A stretch of DNA of 33,719 nt from an uncultured Frankineae bacterium (GCA_902805775.1 CADCUB010000093.1:1-33719); one strand, 5' to 3'; shown: positions 1-8,038, counted from the stretch's first letter. Numbers and translations: made by a program. Notes: generated by a model from the letters alone, not told the origin.

Positions 1-433
1 GGGCGGCGACGACCGGCGCCGGGCCGATCCCGGCGAGCAGGTCGGTGGAGCGGGAGCCCAGCACCGGCGGCACGGCCAGGCCGCCGCGGACCGCGAGGCA
101 GGTGCGCAGACCGGTCGCCGGGGGCCCGAGCCGCAGCGTGGCACCGTCCGGCAGCAGGGTCGGCGCGAGGTGCGGCCAGCCGCCCGCGCAGCGCGCCCCG
201 GTGGTGACGACCACGAGGTCGCCGCGGGCGCGGGCGACGAGCCCGCCGAAGGTCACCTCGAGCACCGCCTCGCCGACGGGGTTGCCCACGAGCCGGTTGG
301 CCAGGGCGTACGACCGCCGGTCCGCGGCGCCGGAGCGCCCGATGCCCAGCGCCCCGCGTCCGGGCCGTCCGGCGTCCTGCACCGTCGTGAGCGGACCGGG
401 GGAGAGCACCTCGAGGTGCCGCCGGACGCTCAC
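1..433 (-). CDS. pxpC: 5-oxoprolinase subunit C (carboxyltransferase-like), partial
   Basis: This is the N-terminal part (about 144 residues) of PxpC, formerly KipA, a biotin-dependent-carboxyltransferase-like subunit. With PxpA and PxpB it performs the ATP-dependent opening of 5-oxoproline to glutamate in the cytoplasm. The visible protein begins SVRRHLEVLSPGPLTTVQD and continues through DAGRPGRGALGIGRSGAAD, the typical opening of the family, with an early 'AVRGG' stretch further on. It starts at a GTG whose last two bases form part of the TGA stop of pxpB (GTGA, 4-base overlap), so the two are translationally coupled. Family members are usually about 300 residues, so roughly half lies beyond the window edge. 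The gene order pxpA-pxpB-pxpC is the usual one and supports the assignment. Confidence 0.88.
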   Translation of the reverse strand, partial: MSVRRHLEVLSPGPLTTVQDAGRPGRGALGIGRSGAADRRSYALANRLVGNPVGEAVLEVTFGGLVARARGDLVVVTTGARCAGGWPHLAPTLLPDGATLRLGPPATGLRTCLAVRGGLAVPPVLGSRSTDLLAGIGPAPVVAA

Positions 434-1044
434 GGGCCGACGTCGACGAAGCGCACGCGGGTGCCGGCGGCGAGCAGCGCGGGCGGCTCGCGGTCGAGGT
501 CGAGCACCGCCAGCGCGGTGCGCCCGACGAGCTGCCAGCCGCCGGGGGACGCCCGCGGGTAGACGCCGGCGTACGGCCCCGCGAGCGCGACGGCGCCGGG
601 CGGCACGCGCGTGCGGGGGACCGGTCGCCGGGCGACCTCGTAGGGCCAGTCGGGGGCGGTGAGGTAGCCGAAGCCCGGCGCGAAGCCGCAGAAGGCCACC
701 GTCCAGGACGCCCGCGTGTGCCCGGCGACGAGCGCGTCGGCGGTCGTGCCGAGGGCCGCCGCGGTGGCCGCCAGGTCGTCGCCGTCGTAGACGACCGGCA
801 CCTCGACCAGCGGTCCGCGGCTGCGCCGGCCGGGCCGCACGGGGGTGCGCCGCAGCGCGTCCTCCAGGGCGGCCAGCGTCGTGCGGGAGGGGTCGCAGAC
901 GACCAGGACCGTGCGTGCCGCGGGCACCACGTCGACCACGCCGGTCGGTGGCGCGGCCGTGAGGGCGTCGTGCAGCGCCCGCACCTGATCGAGGTCGTCG
1001 AGCTCCACCAGCAGCGCGGTGGTCCCGCTGGGCAGGACGCGCAC
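430..1044 (-). CDS. pxpB: 5-oxoprolinase subunit B (KipI family)
   Basis: A 204-residue PxpB/KipI-family protein, one of two allophanate-hydrolase-like subunits of prokaryotic 5-oxoprolinase. The start is the GTG at 1044, which shares one base with the TAG stop of pxpA (TAGTG). An open frame continues upstream, but it only runs antisense-like into pxpA. The protein begins VRVLPSGTTALLVELDDLDQ. The family hallmark FCGFAPGFGYL lies near residues 135-145, followed by PRTRVPPGAVALAG and YPRASPGGWQLVGRT. Length is close to the usual 200-240 residues. In Bacillus KipI also inhibits the sporulation kinase KinA, but in this pxpABC setting the metabolic role is the likely one. Confidence 0.9.
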   Translation of the reverse strand: MRVLPSGTTALLVELDDLDQVRALHDALTAAPPTGVVDVVPAARTVLVVCDPSRTTLAALEDALRRTPVRPGRRSRGPLVEVPVVYDGDDLAATAAALGTTADALVAGHTRASWTVAFCGFAPGFGYLTAPDWPYEVARRPVPRTRVPPGAVALAGPYAGVYPRASPGGWQLVGRTALAVLDLDREPPALLAAGTRVRFVDVGP

Positions 1045-1799
1045 TACGGCGGCGCGAAGGCGGCCAGCGGCACGCCGGCGTCGGTCAGCGCTGCCCGGAC
1101 GCGGCGGGCCAGCTCGACGGCGCCCGGGGTGTCGCCGTGCACGCACAGCGAGTCCGGCGACAGGTGCAGCAGGCCGCCCTCGGCGTCGGGCACGGGCTGC
1201 CCGGTCGCGATCGCGACGCATCTGTCGACGACCTCGTCGGCGTCGGTGAGCACGGCGCCCGGCCGGCTCCGGGGCACCAGCGTGCCGTCAGGGGCGTACG
1301 CCCGGTCGGCGAAGGCCTCCACGGCGATGGGCAGGCCGGCCTCCGCGGCCCGGCGCAGCAGGACCGAGCCGGGCAGGCAGAGCAGCGGCAGGGCGGGGTC
1401 GTGCTCACGCACCGCCCGCACGACGGCCGCGGCCTGCGCCTCGTGCCGGACGACCGCGTTGTAGAGCGCACCGTGCGGCTTGACGTAGCGGACCCGGGAG
1501 CCGGCGACCCGGGCGAACGCCTGCAGCGCGCCCAGCTGGTAGAGCACGTCCTGCGTCAGCACCTCGGGCTCGACGTCGATGAACCGCCGCCCGAAGCCGG
1601 GCAGGTCCCGGTAGCCGACCTGCGCACCGATGGCCACGCCGAGCGCCGCCGCGCGGTCGCAGACCCGGCGCATCGTGGCGGCGTCACCGGCGTGGAAGCC
1701 GCAGGCGACGTTGGCGCTGGTGACGACCGCGAGCAGGGCGTCGTCGTCGCCGAGCGTCCACCGGCCGAAGCCCTCACCCAGGTCGCAGTTGAGGTCCAC
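1044..1799 (-). CDS. pxpA: 5-oxoprolinase subunit A (LamB/YcsF family)
   Basis: A 251-residue full-length PxpA. It opens with DLNCDLGEGFGRW, the LamB/YcsF signature, followed by SANVACGFHAGDAATMRR, GAQVGYRDLPGFGRR and YVKPHGALYNAVV, all characteristic of the family. PxpA cooperates with PxpBC to convert 5-oxoproline, a spontaneous damage product of glutamine and glutamate and a product of gamma-glutamyl compound turnover, into glutamate using ATP. The start is a GTG (GTGGACCTCAAC) with the purine-rich GGGAGGAG about 9 bases upstream. It is first in a tight three-gene operon with pxpB and pxpC. The only gap before it is the 57 bases after the aldo/keto reductase stop, so read-through from that gene is possible. 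Confidence 0.93.
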   Translation of the reverse strand: MDLNCDLGEGFGRWTLGDDDALLAVVTSANVACGFHAGDAATMRRVCDRAAALGVAIGAQVGYRDLPGFGRRFIDVEPEVLTQDVLYQLGALQAFARVAGSRVRYVKPHGALYNAVVRHEAQAAAVVRAVREHDPALPLLCLPGSVLLRRAAEAGLPIAVEAFADRAYAPDGTLVPRSRPGAVLTDADEVVDRCVAIATGQPVPDAEGGLLHLSPDSLCVHGDTPGAVELARRVRAALTDAGVPLAAFAPP

Positions 1800-1856
1800 C
1801 GTTCCCGGCTCCTCCCTCGCGTCGGTCGGGCCGCGAGGCGGGGCGGCCCGGCGGGG

Positions 1857-2843
1857 CTACCAGGCGTAGGCCTCCGGAGCCGGCCCGCCGGGGCCGGGGA
1901 AGATCTCGTCGAGCCGGGCCAGCGCCGCCTCGTCGAGCTCGATCTCGGTCGCCCGCAGAGCGCCCTGCAGCTGCTCGAGGGTGCGCGGCCCGATGATCGG
2001 TGCGGTCACCGCGGGCTGGTGCAGCAGCCAGGCCAGGCCGACGTTCGCCGGGTCCTCGCCGAGCTCGTCGCAGAACGCCTCGTACGCCTCGACCGCAGGG
2101 CGGTGGCGCTCGAGCTTCTCGACCTGGGCCGGGTCGGCCGAGCGGCCCTCCCGCGCCTTGCGCAGGACCCCGCCGAGCAGCCCCTGCTCCAGCGGCGACC
2201 ACGGGATGAGCCCGATCCCGTACGCCTCGCAGGCCGGGACGACCTCGAGCTCGACCGTGCGCTGCAGCAGGTTGTAGTAGCTCTGCTCGCTCACCAGCCC
2301 GACGCTCCCGCGCGCGGCCGCCCGCTCGTTGCCCTGGGCGAGCGCCCAGCCGGGGAAGTTGCTGGAGCCGACGTAGAGGATCTTGCCGGCCTGCTTGAGG
2401 ACGTCGAAGGCCTCCCAGAGCTCCTCCCACGGCGTCGACCGGTCGATGTGGTGCATCTGGTACAGGTCGATGTAGTCGGTCTGCATCCGTCGCAGCGAGG
2501 CGTCGCACTGCCGGCGGATGGCCAGCGCCGACAGGCCCGTCTCGTTGGGGGTGTCGCCCATGGAGCCGTAGAGCTTGGTGGCCAGCACGGTGCCCTCGCG
2601 GCGCCCGCCGCCCTGGGCGAACCAGCTGCCGAGGATCGTCTCGGTCCAGCCCTCGCCCTTGCGCCAGCCGTAGACGTTGGCGGTGTCGACGAAGCCCACG
2701 CCTGCCTCGGCGGCAGCGTCGAGGATGGCGTGGCTGTCGGCCTCGCTGGTCTGCGGACCGAAGTTCATGGTCCCGAGGCACAGCGGGGACACGCGCAGGC
2801 CGGTGCGGCCGAGGTGCACGGGGGTCAGGCCGGTCGACGTCAT
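1857..2843 (-). CDS. Aldo/keto reductase
   Basis: A 328-residue member of the aldo/keto reductase superfamily, NAD(P)H-dependent carbonyl reductases with a TIM-barrel fold. The catalytic tetrad is visible: Asp53 and Tyr58 in FVDTANVYG, Lys90 in LATKLYG and His131 in DLYQMHHID. The C-terminal cofactor segment APIIGPRTLEQL is typical of the cluster that includes YajO- and YghZ-like and potassium-channel-beta-like reductases. The length is normal and the substrate cannot be told from sequence. The upstream gene on the same strand stops 25 bases before this ATG. A TAGGTT element sits 7 bases before the ATG with no clear Shine-Dalgarno sequence, so the gene may make a leaderless transcript. Confidence 0.9.
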   Translation of the reverse strand: MTSTGLTPVHLGRTGLRVSPLCLGTMNFGPQTSEADSHAILDAAAEAGVGFVDTANVYGWRKGEGWTETILGSWFAQGGGRREGTVLATKLYGSMGDTPNETGLSALAIRRQCDASLRRMQTDYIDLYQMHHIDRSTPWEELWEAFDVLKQAGKILYVGSSNFPGWALAQGNERAAARGSVGLVSEQSYYNLLQRTVELEVVPACEAYGIGLIPWSPLEQGLLGGVLRKAREGRSADPAQVEKLERHRPAVEAYEAFCDELGEDPANVGLAWLLHQPAVTAPIIGPRTLEQLQGALRATEIELDEAALARLDEIFPGPGGPAPEAYAW

Positions 2844-2849
2844 GCCGGC

Positions 2850-2855
2850 AACCTA
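2850..2855 (-). promoter_or_regulatory. Putative -10 element (TAGGTT), leaderless start of the aldo/keto reductase
   Basis: On the minus strand the string reads GGCTAGGTTGCCGGC followed by the ATG. TAGGTT matches the actinobacterial TANNNT -10 pattern. It lies so close to the start codon (6 bases between) that transcription would begin at or next to the A of ATG. No Shine-Dalgarno sequence is visible, which agrees with leaderless translation. No convincing -35 is seen at 16-18 bases. The same GGCTAGGTT string recurs before the GH13 gene. Confidence 0.45.
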
Positions 2856-2868
2856 GCCGAGCCCGACC

Positions 2869-3501
2869 TCAGGGCAGGTCCAGCCCCGCGTCGGACGCCA
2901 GCGCCTCGAACGTCGTCGCGTCCGGGCCCAGTGCCGCGAACTGGCCGAACCAGATCTGCCGGCCGGGCGGCGTCAGGACAGCGTCGTGGACCGGGAACGC
3001 CAGTCGCGGCGCGACGGCCCGCAGCAGCCCCACCGCCTCGGTGAGCTTCAGCCACGGTGCGGCGGTGGGCAGGCCGAGCACCTCGACGTCGGCGTCCGGC
3101 ACGGTCAGGGCGTCCCCCGGGGTGAAGAACCGCCCGCCGACGAGGTAGCCGACGTTGGGGATGCGGGGGATGTCGTCGTGGATGACGGCGTGCGTGCTGC
3201 CGTGCACCTCCACCCGCACGCCGGGGTCGAGCACGTCACCGTGCCGCACGACGGTGGGGGACAGGTCGCCGAGCTGACCCGCGCTGCCCTCGTCGACGTG
3301 CAGCCGCGCGTCGGGGTTGTCCGTGAGCAGGGTGCGCAGGCGCCCGACGTCGAGGTGGTCGGGATGGGCGTGCGTCACCAGGACCGCCGTCAGCCCGCGG
3401 AGCTGCTCGAACCCGCTGCTGAACACACCCGGGTCGAGCAGGACGCGCGCGTCGTCCTGCTCGACGAGCAGGCAGCTGTGGCCGTACCGCGTGATCCGCA
3501 T
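2869..3501 (-). CDS. MBL-fold metal-dependent hydrolase (UlaG-like)
   Basis: A 210-residue metallo-beta-lactamase-fold protein resembling UlaG-like or YtkL-like hydrolases. It begins MRITRYGHSCLLVE and carries the metal-binding HxHxDH motif in THAHPDHLD near residue 48. Further metal or phosphate ligands are probably in the segments VHGSTHAV and FTPGD and near PVHDA. An upstream in-frame GTG at 3510 exists. The ATG at 3501 is preferred because the GGAAGG sequence sits at a proper distance from it and too close to the GTG. Proteins of this type act on phosphodiesters, lactones or acyl compounds, so no substrate is assigned. A short membrane-protein gene lies upstream on the same strand and the aldo/keto reductase 25 bases downstream. 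Confidence 0.85.
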   Translation of the reverse strand: MRITRYGHSCLLVEQDDARVLLDPGVFSSGFEQLRGLTAVLVTHAHPDHLDVGRLRTLLTDNPDARLHVDEGSAGQLGDLSPTVVRHGDVLDPGVRVEVHGSTHAVIHDDIPRIPNVGYLVGGRFFTPGDALTVPDADVEVLGLPTAAPWLKLTEAVGLLRAVAPRLAFPVHDAVLTPPGRQIWFGQFAALGPDATTFEALASDAGLDLP

Positions 3502-3554
3502 GCGGCTCACCTTCCCCCGCGTGGCCCGGCCGCACCGGTGGGCTCAGGACGGCT

Positions 3555-3571
3555 GGGCGGCCAGACCGCCC
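3555..3571 (-). terminator. Hairpin downstream of the small membrane protein gene
   Basis: GGGCGG-CCAGA-CCGCCC gives a perfect 6-base-pair GC stem with a 5-base loop. It begins 28 bases past the stop of the 52-residue protein gene and lies before the next start on the same strand. There is no T-run, as is usual for actinobacterial hairpin terminators. It may instead be only an RNA-stability element. Confidence 0.4.
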
Positions 3572-3598
3572 TCCGCCACCTGGACGTCCTGCTGCGGC

Positions 3599-3757
3599 CT
3601 ACGCGCTCTGGGCCTCGAGCACGCGGGGCTGCTCGTGCACCTGCGGGGTCGGCTGCGGCACCGGGTCGAGGCCGCGCGAGATGCACTTGCCCAGGAACAC
3701 CGACACCGGGACGGTGAGCAGGAGCCAGCACAGGACGACGACTGCGAACGTGACCAT
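3599..3757 (-). CDS. Small single-pass membrane protein, function unknown
   Basis: A 52-residue protein beginning MVTFAVVVLCWLLLTVPVSV. One hydrophobic helix (about residues 2-24) is followed by a short, polar, proline-rich tail (PVPQPTPQVHEQPRVLE). The ATG at 3757 has a strong Shine-Dalgarno GAGGAG 6 bases upstream, which is why I prefer it to an in-frame ATG at 3787. Codons are GC-ending like the neighbours. I recognise no family. A probable terminator hairpin follows, so it is likely monocistronic or first before the UlaG-like gene. Confidence 0.6.
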   Translation of the reverse strand: MVTFAVVVLCWLLLTVPVSVFLGKCISRGLDPVPQPTPQVHEQPRVLEAQSA

Positions 3758-3833
3758 CGGATCTCCTCGGATCAGGGGGGACTCCACCGATCGGCAGCCC
3801 GCCCGCCCGGACTTGAGCCCGGCGCGCGTGGAT

Positions 3834-3847
3834 CACCCGTCCGGGTG
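3834..3847 (-). terminator. Hairpin downstream of the zinc-ribbon MBL gene
   Basis: CACCCG-TC-CGGGTG is an inverted repeat (effectively a 5-base-pair stem with a GTCC loop) placed 26 bases after the stop of the minus-strand gene ending at 3873. It lies in the 115-base gap before the small membrane-protein gene. It is a plausible terminator, but the stem is short. Confidence 0.35.
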
Positions 3848-3872
3848 CACCGCCTCCGGCCGGGCGCAGCGC

Positions 3873-4733
3873 TCAGTCCTGGTCCGGGTCGGCAGCTGCA
3901 CCGGTGAGCCAGCGGCGGTAGAGCGCGGCGCTGTCGGCGACGACCTGCCGCGCGTCCGCCGGCACGTCGGAGCCGGTCCAGGCGCCGTGCAGGCGGTCGT
4001 AGGCGAGGGGGTCGAGGGCGGTCAGCAGCCGGTCGAGGTAGCGCTCGGGCAGCGGCAGCAGCATCGGGTAGCTGCGCATGAACGACACCCGGCGGCCGCC
4101 GGGCAGCACCATCAGCGTGTCACCGACGAGCAGGGCGCCGCGTCCGCCGGCGGCTGCGGCGACGTGCAGCACCGCGCTGCCCGCGAAGTGCCCGCCGCAG
4201 CGCACCAGGGTCACGCCGGGCGCGAGCTCCAGGACGTCCTCGACCTCGCGCACGGCCGCCCCCGGCCGCAGCACCCACCGGGCGTCACGACGCGGGACCC
4301 ACATCGGTGCGCCGGCTCCCTGGGCGTCCGGGAAGCGCGCGCTCCACTCGGCCAGCACCCCGCACAGGTGGGGGTGGCTGCGGGCGATGCCGAGCAGCCC
4401 GCCCCGCTGCTGCACGAAGGCGACGGCCCCGTCGTCGAGGTAGCCCGGCGGGTCCCACAGCACACCGCCGGCGGGCGTGTCGACGAGCAGCCCCCGGTGG
4501 CCGATGCCGAGAGACGGCGTGACCACCAGCTCGTGCAGCCCGGGCTCCACCTCGCGCCAGGACGTGCGGGTGCCCTCCGCGGCCAGCTCCGCCAGGGTCG
4601 TCCACTCCTGACCGGACGCGGGGACGTACTGCCGGTCGTCCTCGCAGATCCGGCACCGGTCCGGGGGCTGCGGGGTGGGCGGGTACTGGTTGGCGCAGGT
4701 GCGGCAGATCCAGGCGGCGGTGCGGTCGGCCAT
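3873..4733 (-). CDS. Zinc-ribbon MBL-fold protein with atypical metal motif
   Basis: A 286-residue cytoplasmic protein. The N-terminus has two Cys pairs, CRTC (residues 10-13) and CRIC (residues 27-30), forming a rubredoxin- or zinc-ribbon-like knuckle. A metallo-beta-lactamase fold follows, with RSHPHLCGVLAEW where HxHxDH normally stands, then RCGGHFAGSAV, LLVGDTLMV and LHGAWTG. The last three supply the later His/Asp ligands, but the Asp-His pair of the first motif is replaced by Cys-Gly. The architecture resembles uncharacterised MBL hydrolases with a SHPHxYG motif. The reaction is unknown. It starts 30 bases after the stop of aroQ and is probably co-transcribed with it. Confidence 0.78.
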   Translation of the reverse strand: MADRTAAWICRTCANQYPPTPQPPDRCRICEDDRQYVPASGQEWTTLAELAAEGTRTSWREVEPGLHELVVTPSLGIGHRGLLVDTPAGGVLWDPPGYLDDGAVAFVQQRGGLLGIARSHPHLCGVLAEWSARFPDAQGAGAPMWVPRRDARWVLRPGAAVREVEDVLELAPGVTLVRCGGHFAGSAVLHVAAAAGGRGALLVGDTLMVLPGGRRVSFMRSYPMLLPLPERYLDRLLTALDPLAYDRLHGAWTGSDVPADARQVVADSAALYRRWLTGAAADPDQD

Positions 4734-4763
4734 CGGTCCTCCGGCGTCGTGACGGGCGGTTCC

Positions 4764-5213
4764 TCAGCCGGCACCGGCGGGAGGCGGGTGCTGTCCGGCC
4801 AGCCAGCGCAGCGCGAGCAGGTACCCCTCGACGCCCAGGCCGGCGACGACCCCCGACGCGACGCCCGAGACGTGGGAGTGCGCCCGGAACGGCTCGCGGG
4901 CGTGCACGTTCGAGATGTGCACCTCGACCAGCGGGGCCGTGCGCATCGCACAGGCGTCGCGCAGGGCCACGGAGGTGTGCGACCAGGCTGCGGGGTTGAG
5001 CACCACCGGCACCGACCGGTCGGCGGCCTCGTGCAGCCAGCCGAGCAGCTCGTGCTCGGCGTCGGTCTGCCGCACCTCCACCTGCAGCCCGAGCTCGGCG
5101 CCGGCGCGGCGGCACAGCTCGACGAGCTCGGCGTACGTCGTGTGCCCGTACGTCTCCGGTTCGCGGGTGCCCAGGCGGCCCAGGTTGGCGCCGTTCAGCA
5201 CGAGCACCTGCAC
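4764..5213 (-). CDS. aroQ: 3-dehydroquinate dehydratase, type II
   Basis: A 149-residue type II dehydroquinase that removes water from 3-dehydroquinate in the shikimate or quinate pathway and is normally a dodecamer. The opening [20 protein letters not shown] is very close to the mycobacterial enzyme and includes the catalytic Arg17 and Tyr22. [15 protein letters not shown] and the catalytic His99 in [14 protein letters not shown] are also present. It starts at a GTG preceded by GGGAG 5 bases upstream. No other shikimate genes are nearby. The neighbour downstream is the zinc-ribbon MBL gene, so this may be a stand-alone or catabolic copy, but sequence alone cannot separate the biosynthetic and catabolic roles. 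Confidence 0.95.
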   Translation of the reverse strand: MQVLVLNGANLGRLGTREPETYGHTTYAELVELCRRAGAELGLQVEVRQTDAEHELLGWLHEAADRSVPVVLNPAAWSHTSVALRDACAMRTAPLVEVHISNVHAREPFRAHSHVSGVASGVVAGLGVEGYLLALRWLAGQHPPPAGAG

Positions 5214-5343
5214 GTCGGCTCCCGTCGTCGTGGCCGCTCCGGTGCCGGGCGTCCGGTCGGGGCACCGTAGCGGCAGCGGGGCGAGGCGGCAGCGACCGCT
5301 GCCCGGACGGCCGTTGCAGGACTGGTCCAGGACGGGCTGGTGC

Positions 5344-5365
5344 GGCGGGTCGCGCGCTCCCCGCC
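5344..5365 (-). terminator. Hairpin downstream of the GH13 gene
   Basis: GGCGGG (5344-5349) pairs with CCCGCC (5360-5365) across a 10-base loop, beginning 33 bases past the GH13 stop on the minus strand. It is GC-only with no T-run. It would separate the GH13 transcript from aroQ. The rest of the 184-base gap between these genes shows nothing else clear. Confidence 0.35.
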
Positions 5366-5397
5366 GGTTCGGGCACGGGCGGTAGGCGCCGCGGACG

Positions 5398-7005
5398 TCA
5401 GGGCGCGAGCGTCAGGACCCCGTAGCCGAACCCGTCGATCTGCAGCGCGTCGCCGTCGGGCGCCACGCCCGACCCGAACACCAGCGAGGCGCCGGCGGCC
5501 TCCGGCGCCGAGAGCCGGGCCCCCTCGCGGCGAGGGTTCACCACCACCAGGTGGGTCTCGTCGCGGACCCACGCGAACGGGTAGCCCGGCTCGACGACGC
5601 GGACGGGCGCATGCCCCTGCAGCGCGGGGGTGGCCCGGCGCAGGGCGAGCAGCGCGCGGACCAGGGTCAGCGTCGAGGTGGGGTCGCCCTCCTGGGCGGC
5701 CACCGTCGGCCGGTCGGGGTCCGGGTCGATCGGCAGGTACAGCCGCGACGGGTCGGCGGTGGAGAAGCCGGCGTTCGGCCCGTCGTCCCACTGCATCGGC
5801 GTACGGCAGCCGGCCCGGTTGTAGAGGGGGTTGCAGATCGCGCCCTCGACGTCGGGCATGTCCGGCAGGTAGCGCATGCCGATCTCGTCGCCGTAGTACA
5901 GGCACGGGACGCTGCCCCAGGTGAACAGGAACGTCAGCGCGGCCCCGAGCTGCTCGGGGGTGCGGGGACCGCAGCGCAGCCGGTCGAAGTCGTGGTCGGC
6001 GGTGGCGAGGACCACCGGCCGGGACGGGTCGGCCTCGCGCGCGGCTGCCCACGCGGCCAGGAACGTGCTGGTGCTGCCCCGGCCCTCGGCGTCGAAGAAG
6101 GGCTCGTGCCGGCCGTGGAAGGGCAGCGTGCCGGCGTAGTGGTTGTCGAACAGGCTCGCGTGCGCCTCGTGGATGACCAGGGCGAAGTCGGCGGAGAAGG
6201 CCAGCGGTCCGCCGGTGCGGGGTTCGGTCCCCTCCGGGATCAGCACCGCGTCCGGGTGGGCGGTGTCCATCCAGGCGCGTACCTCCCGCCACAGCTCGAC
6301 GGACGCGGCGCGTCCGGCGTCGAGGTCGAGGTCCTTGACGAGGGAGAACGCCATGTCGACGCGGAAGCCGGCGACCCCGCGCGAGAGCCAGAAGTCGATG
6401 ATGTCGATCAGCGCCTGGCGGTTGCGGCGTGGCCCCGGGGCGTCCACCGACACGCGCCACGGCTCGGAGGGCGCGGTCGACGTCCAGCCGAAGTTCAGGG
6501 CGGGCTGCTCGTCGTAGAAGTTCTTGAGGTACCAGCCCGGACGCGGCCCGGGGGAGGGGACCCACGCCGGGATGCCGGGCCGGTCGGCCTCCCAGGCCTG
6601 CGCGGGCAGCTGCTCGATCCAGACGTAGCGGTCGCCCTCGGGATCGGGCCCGTCGGCCGCCAGCTCGGCCTGGAACCACGGGTGCTCGATCGACGTGTGC
6701 CCGGCGACGAGGTCCAGGACGACCCGGATGCCCCGCTCCCCGGCGCGCGCGACCAGCTCGACCATGTCGTCGTTGGTGCCGTAGCGCGGCGCGATGCGCA
6801 GGTAGTCCGACACGTCGTAGCCGGCGTCGACGAAGGGCGAGGCGAAGCACGGGTTGAACCAGATGCAGTCCACGCCGAGCGAGGCGATGTGGTCCAGGCG
6901 CTCGATCACGCCGCGCAGGTCGCCGATGCCGTCCCCGTCGGAGTCGGCGAACGACTGGGGGTAGATCTCGTACAGGACGGCGTCCGCCAGCCACGTGCCG
7001 CCCAT
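5398..7005 (-). CDS. GH13 alpha-glucosidase / alpha-amylase family enzyme
   Basis: A 535-residue glycoside hydrolase family 13 protein, probably an intracellular alpha-glucosidase-type enzyme because no signal peptide is seen. The TIM barrel is recognisable from [20 protein letters not shown] onward. The catalytic triad is Asp217 (GFRVDMAF), Glu258 (LIPEGTEP) and Asp339 (ATADHDFDR). LYYGDEIGM and [17 protein letters not shown] are shared with alpha-glucosidases and trehalose synthases. Conserved region I reads DLVAGHTS rather than the more common DLVxNHTS, so an Asn is replaced by Gly. The ATG at 7005 has GAGGAGAGG about 7 bases upstream. An open frame further upstream has no such support and would cross the putative promoter. 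Confidence 0.9.
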   Translation of the reverse strand: MGGTWLADAVLYEIYPQSFADSDGDGIGDLRGVIERLDHIASLGVDCIWFNPCFASPFVDAGYDVSDYLRIAPRYGTNDDMVELVARAGERGIRVVLDLVAGHTSIEHPWFQAELAADGPDPEGDRYVWIEQLPAQAWEADRPGIPAWVPSPGPRPGWYLKNFYDEQPALNFGWTSTAPSEPWRVSVDAPGPRRNRQALIDIIDFWLSRGVAGFRVDMAFSLVKDLDLDAGRAASVELWREVRAWMDTAHPDAVLIPEGTEPRTGGPLAFSADFALVIHEAHASLFDNHYAGTLPFHGRHEPFFDAEGRGSTSTFLAAWAAAREADPSRPVVLATADHDFDRLRCGPRTPEQLGAALTFLFTWGSVPCLYYGDEIGMRYLPDMPDVEGAICNPLYNRAGCRTPMQWDDGPNAGFSTADPSRLYLPIDPDPDRPTVAAQEGDPTSTLTLVRALLALRRATPALQGHAPVRVVEPGYPFAWVRDETHLVVVNPRREGARLSAPEAAGASLVFGSGVAPDGDALQIDGFGYGVLTLAP

Positions 7006-7039
7006 GTCCCGACCTCTCCTCGACCCGACGTCCGGGCCG

Positions 7040-7045
7040 AACCTA
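7040..7045 (-). promoter_or_regulatory. Putative -10 element (TAGGTT) for the GH13 gene
   Basis: The minus strand reads GGCTAGGTTCGG 35 bases before the GH13 ATG. The hexamer matches the actinobacterial TANNNT pattern and would give a leader of about 28 bases that contains the GAGGAGAGG ribosome binding site. The -35 region is weak. It repeats the GGCTAGGTT seen before the aldo/keto reductase gene. Confidence 0.4.
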
Positions 7046-7165
7046 GCCCCCCGGGGACGGCGTCCCGATCCGCCGTGCGCGAGACAGCGCTCTCGACGGC
7101 GCGGGGTCCGGGGCGACCCGCCGGGCGGCAGGTGCAGACCGGGTCCGGACGGGGACCGCACGGGC

Positions 7166-7975
7166 ATGACCGCACCCGGCTCGACCCCGGACCTGCAGCA
7201 GCTGCGCGAGATCGACCGCCGGACCCGGCGTCCCTCCCTGACCGGGCAGACCGTCGACCAGCTGGGCGGTCGGGCGAGCCTGCTCGTGCGGCAGAGGCGC
7301 GACCACGCCGAGCTCGACCGGCTGCTGCAGGTCGTGGCCGACAGCCGGGGCAGCGAGCAGGACGCGGCCCTGACCCGGCTCGGTCGGCTGGTGTTCCCGC
7401 ACGCCTACGCCGAGGAGACCGTGGTCTGGCCGGTGCTGCGCGCCGTGCTCTCCGATGGCGAGGAGCTCACCGAGCGCAACGAGCAGGAGCACCAGGACGT
7501 CAACGAGCTGTGGAGCGAGCTCGACCGGACCCCGCCGGGCAGCCCGCGCCGCGACGAGCTGGTCTCCCGGATCGGCGCGCTGCTGTCGGCGGACGCCCGT
7601 GACGAGGAGGACGTCCTGCTGCCCCGCCTCCAGGACGCCCTGACGCCCGGGCAGCTGCGCCGGCTCGGCCGGACCTGGCAGCTCGTGCGGTGGACCGCCC
7701 CGACCCGCCCGCACGCCCGCGTCTCGCGGCGCCCGCCGGGCAACGTGCTGTCCGGGCTGCCGCTGGCCGTGCTGGACCGCAGCCGCGACGGGCTGGACCG
7801 GACCGCCCGGCGGGCTCCCGCCCTGTCCGGCGTGTGCACGGGCGCCAGCCGGGTGCTCGCCGCGGTCGCCGGCGCGGTCGAGCACCTGCCGCCGCTGCAG
7901 CGCGGCGAGCGGGCGTCCACCCGTCCCGGCCGTACGGAGGCCGCAGTCGCCGGCGCGGGGCGGCGGGCGACCTGA
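7166..7975 (+). CDS. Hemerythrin-like HHE-domain protein
   Basis: A 269-residue protein with a four-helix HHE cation-binding domain in roughly the first 170 residues. Candidate iron ligands are His in RQRRDHAELDRLL, His/Glu in FPHAYAEETVVWPVL and His/Glu in NEQEHQDVNELW. At the fourth position the usual His of the H-x3-EE motif is Asp (SADARDEEDVLLPRL), so the site is non-canonical. The C-terminal 100 residues are basic, with VSRRPPGNVLSGL and an Ala/Val-rich stretch of no known domain. Such proteins bind oxygen, NO or iron, or serve redox signalling. The ATG at 7166 is chosen by homology to the domain start, with only a weak GGGGA before it. It is divergent from the GH13 gene. Confidence 0.78.
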   Translation: MTAPGSTPDLQQLREIDRRTRRPSLTGQTVDQLGGRASLLVRQRRDHAELDRLLQVVADSRGSEQDAALTRLGRLVFPHAYAEETVVWPVLRAVLSDGEELTERNEQEHQDVNELWSELDRTPPGSPRRDELVSRIGALLSADARDEEDVLLPRLQDALTPGQLRRLGRTWQLVRWTAPTRPHARVSRRPPGNVLSGLPLAVLDRSRDGLDRTARRAPALSGVCTGASRVLAAVAGAVEHLPPLQRGERASTRPGRTEAAVAGAGRRAT

Positions 7976-8032
7976 GCGGAGGTCAGGGCGCCAGCCTCGG
8001 GCGGATCGGGTGCGAGAGGGGTCGCTTCCACG

Positions 8033-8038
8033 TACAGT
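8033..8038 (+). promoter_or_regulatory. Possible -10 element (TACAGT) for the c-di-GMP enzyme gene
   Basis: CGTACAGTAG stands out as an AT-richer patch in the 184-base gap before the GGDEF-EAL gene. TACAGT is a fair -10 and is the same hexamer proposed before the ABC lipoprotein gene. The -35 (GTGCGA, 17 bases upstream) is weak, and the leader would be about 115 bases. Confidence 0.25.

Noticed and set aside
1137-3044. Long plus-strand open frame across pxpA and the aldo/keto reductase
   Set aside because: Antisense to two genes with clear family motifs; no domain or convincing start.
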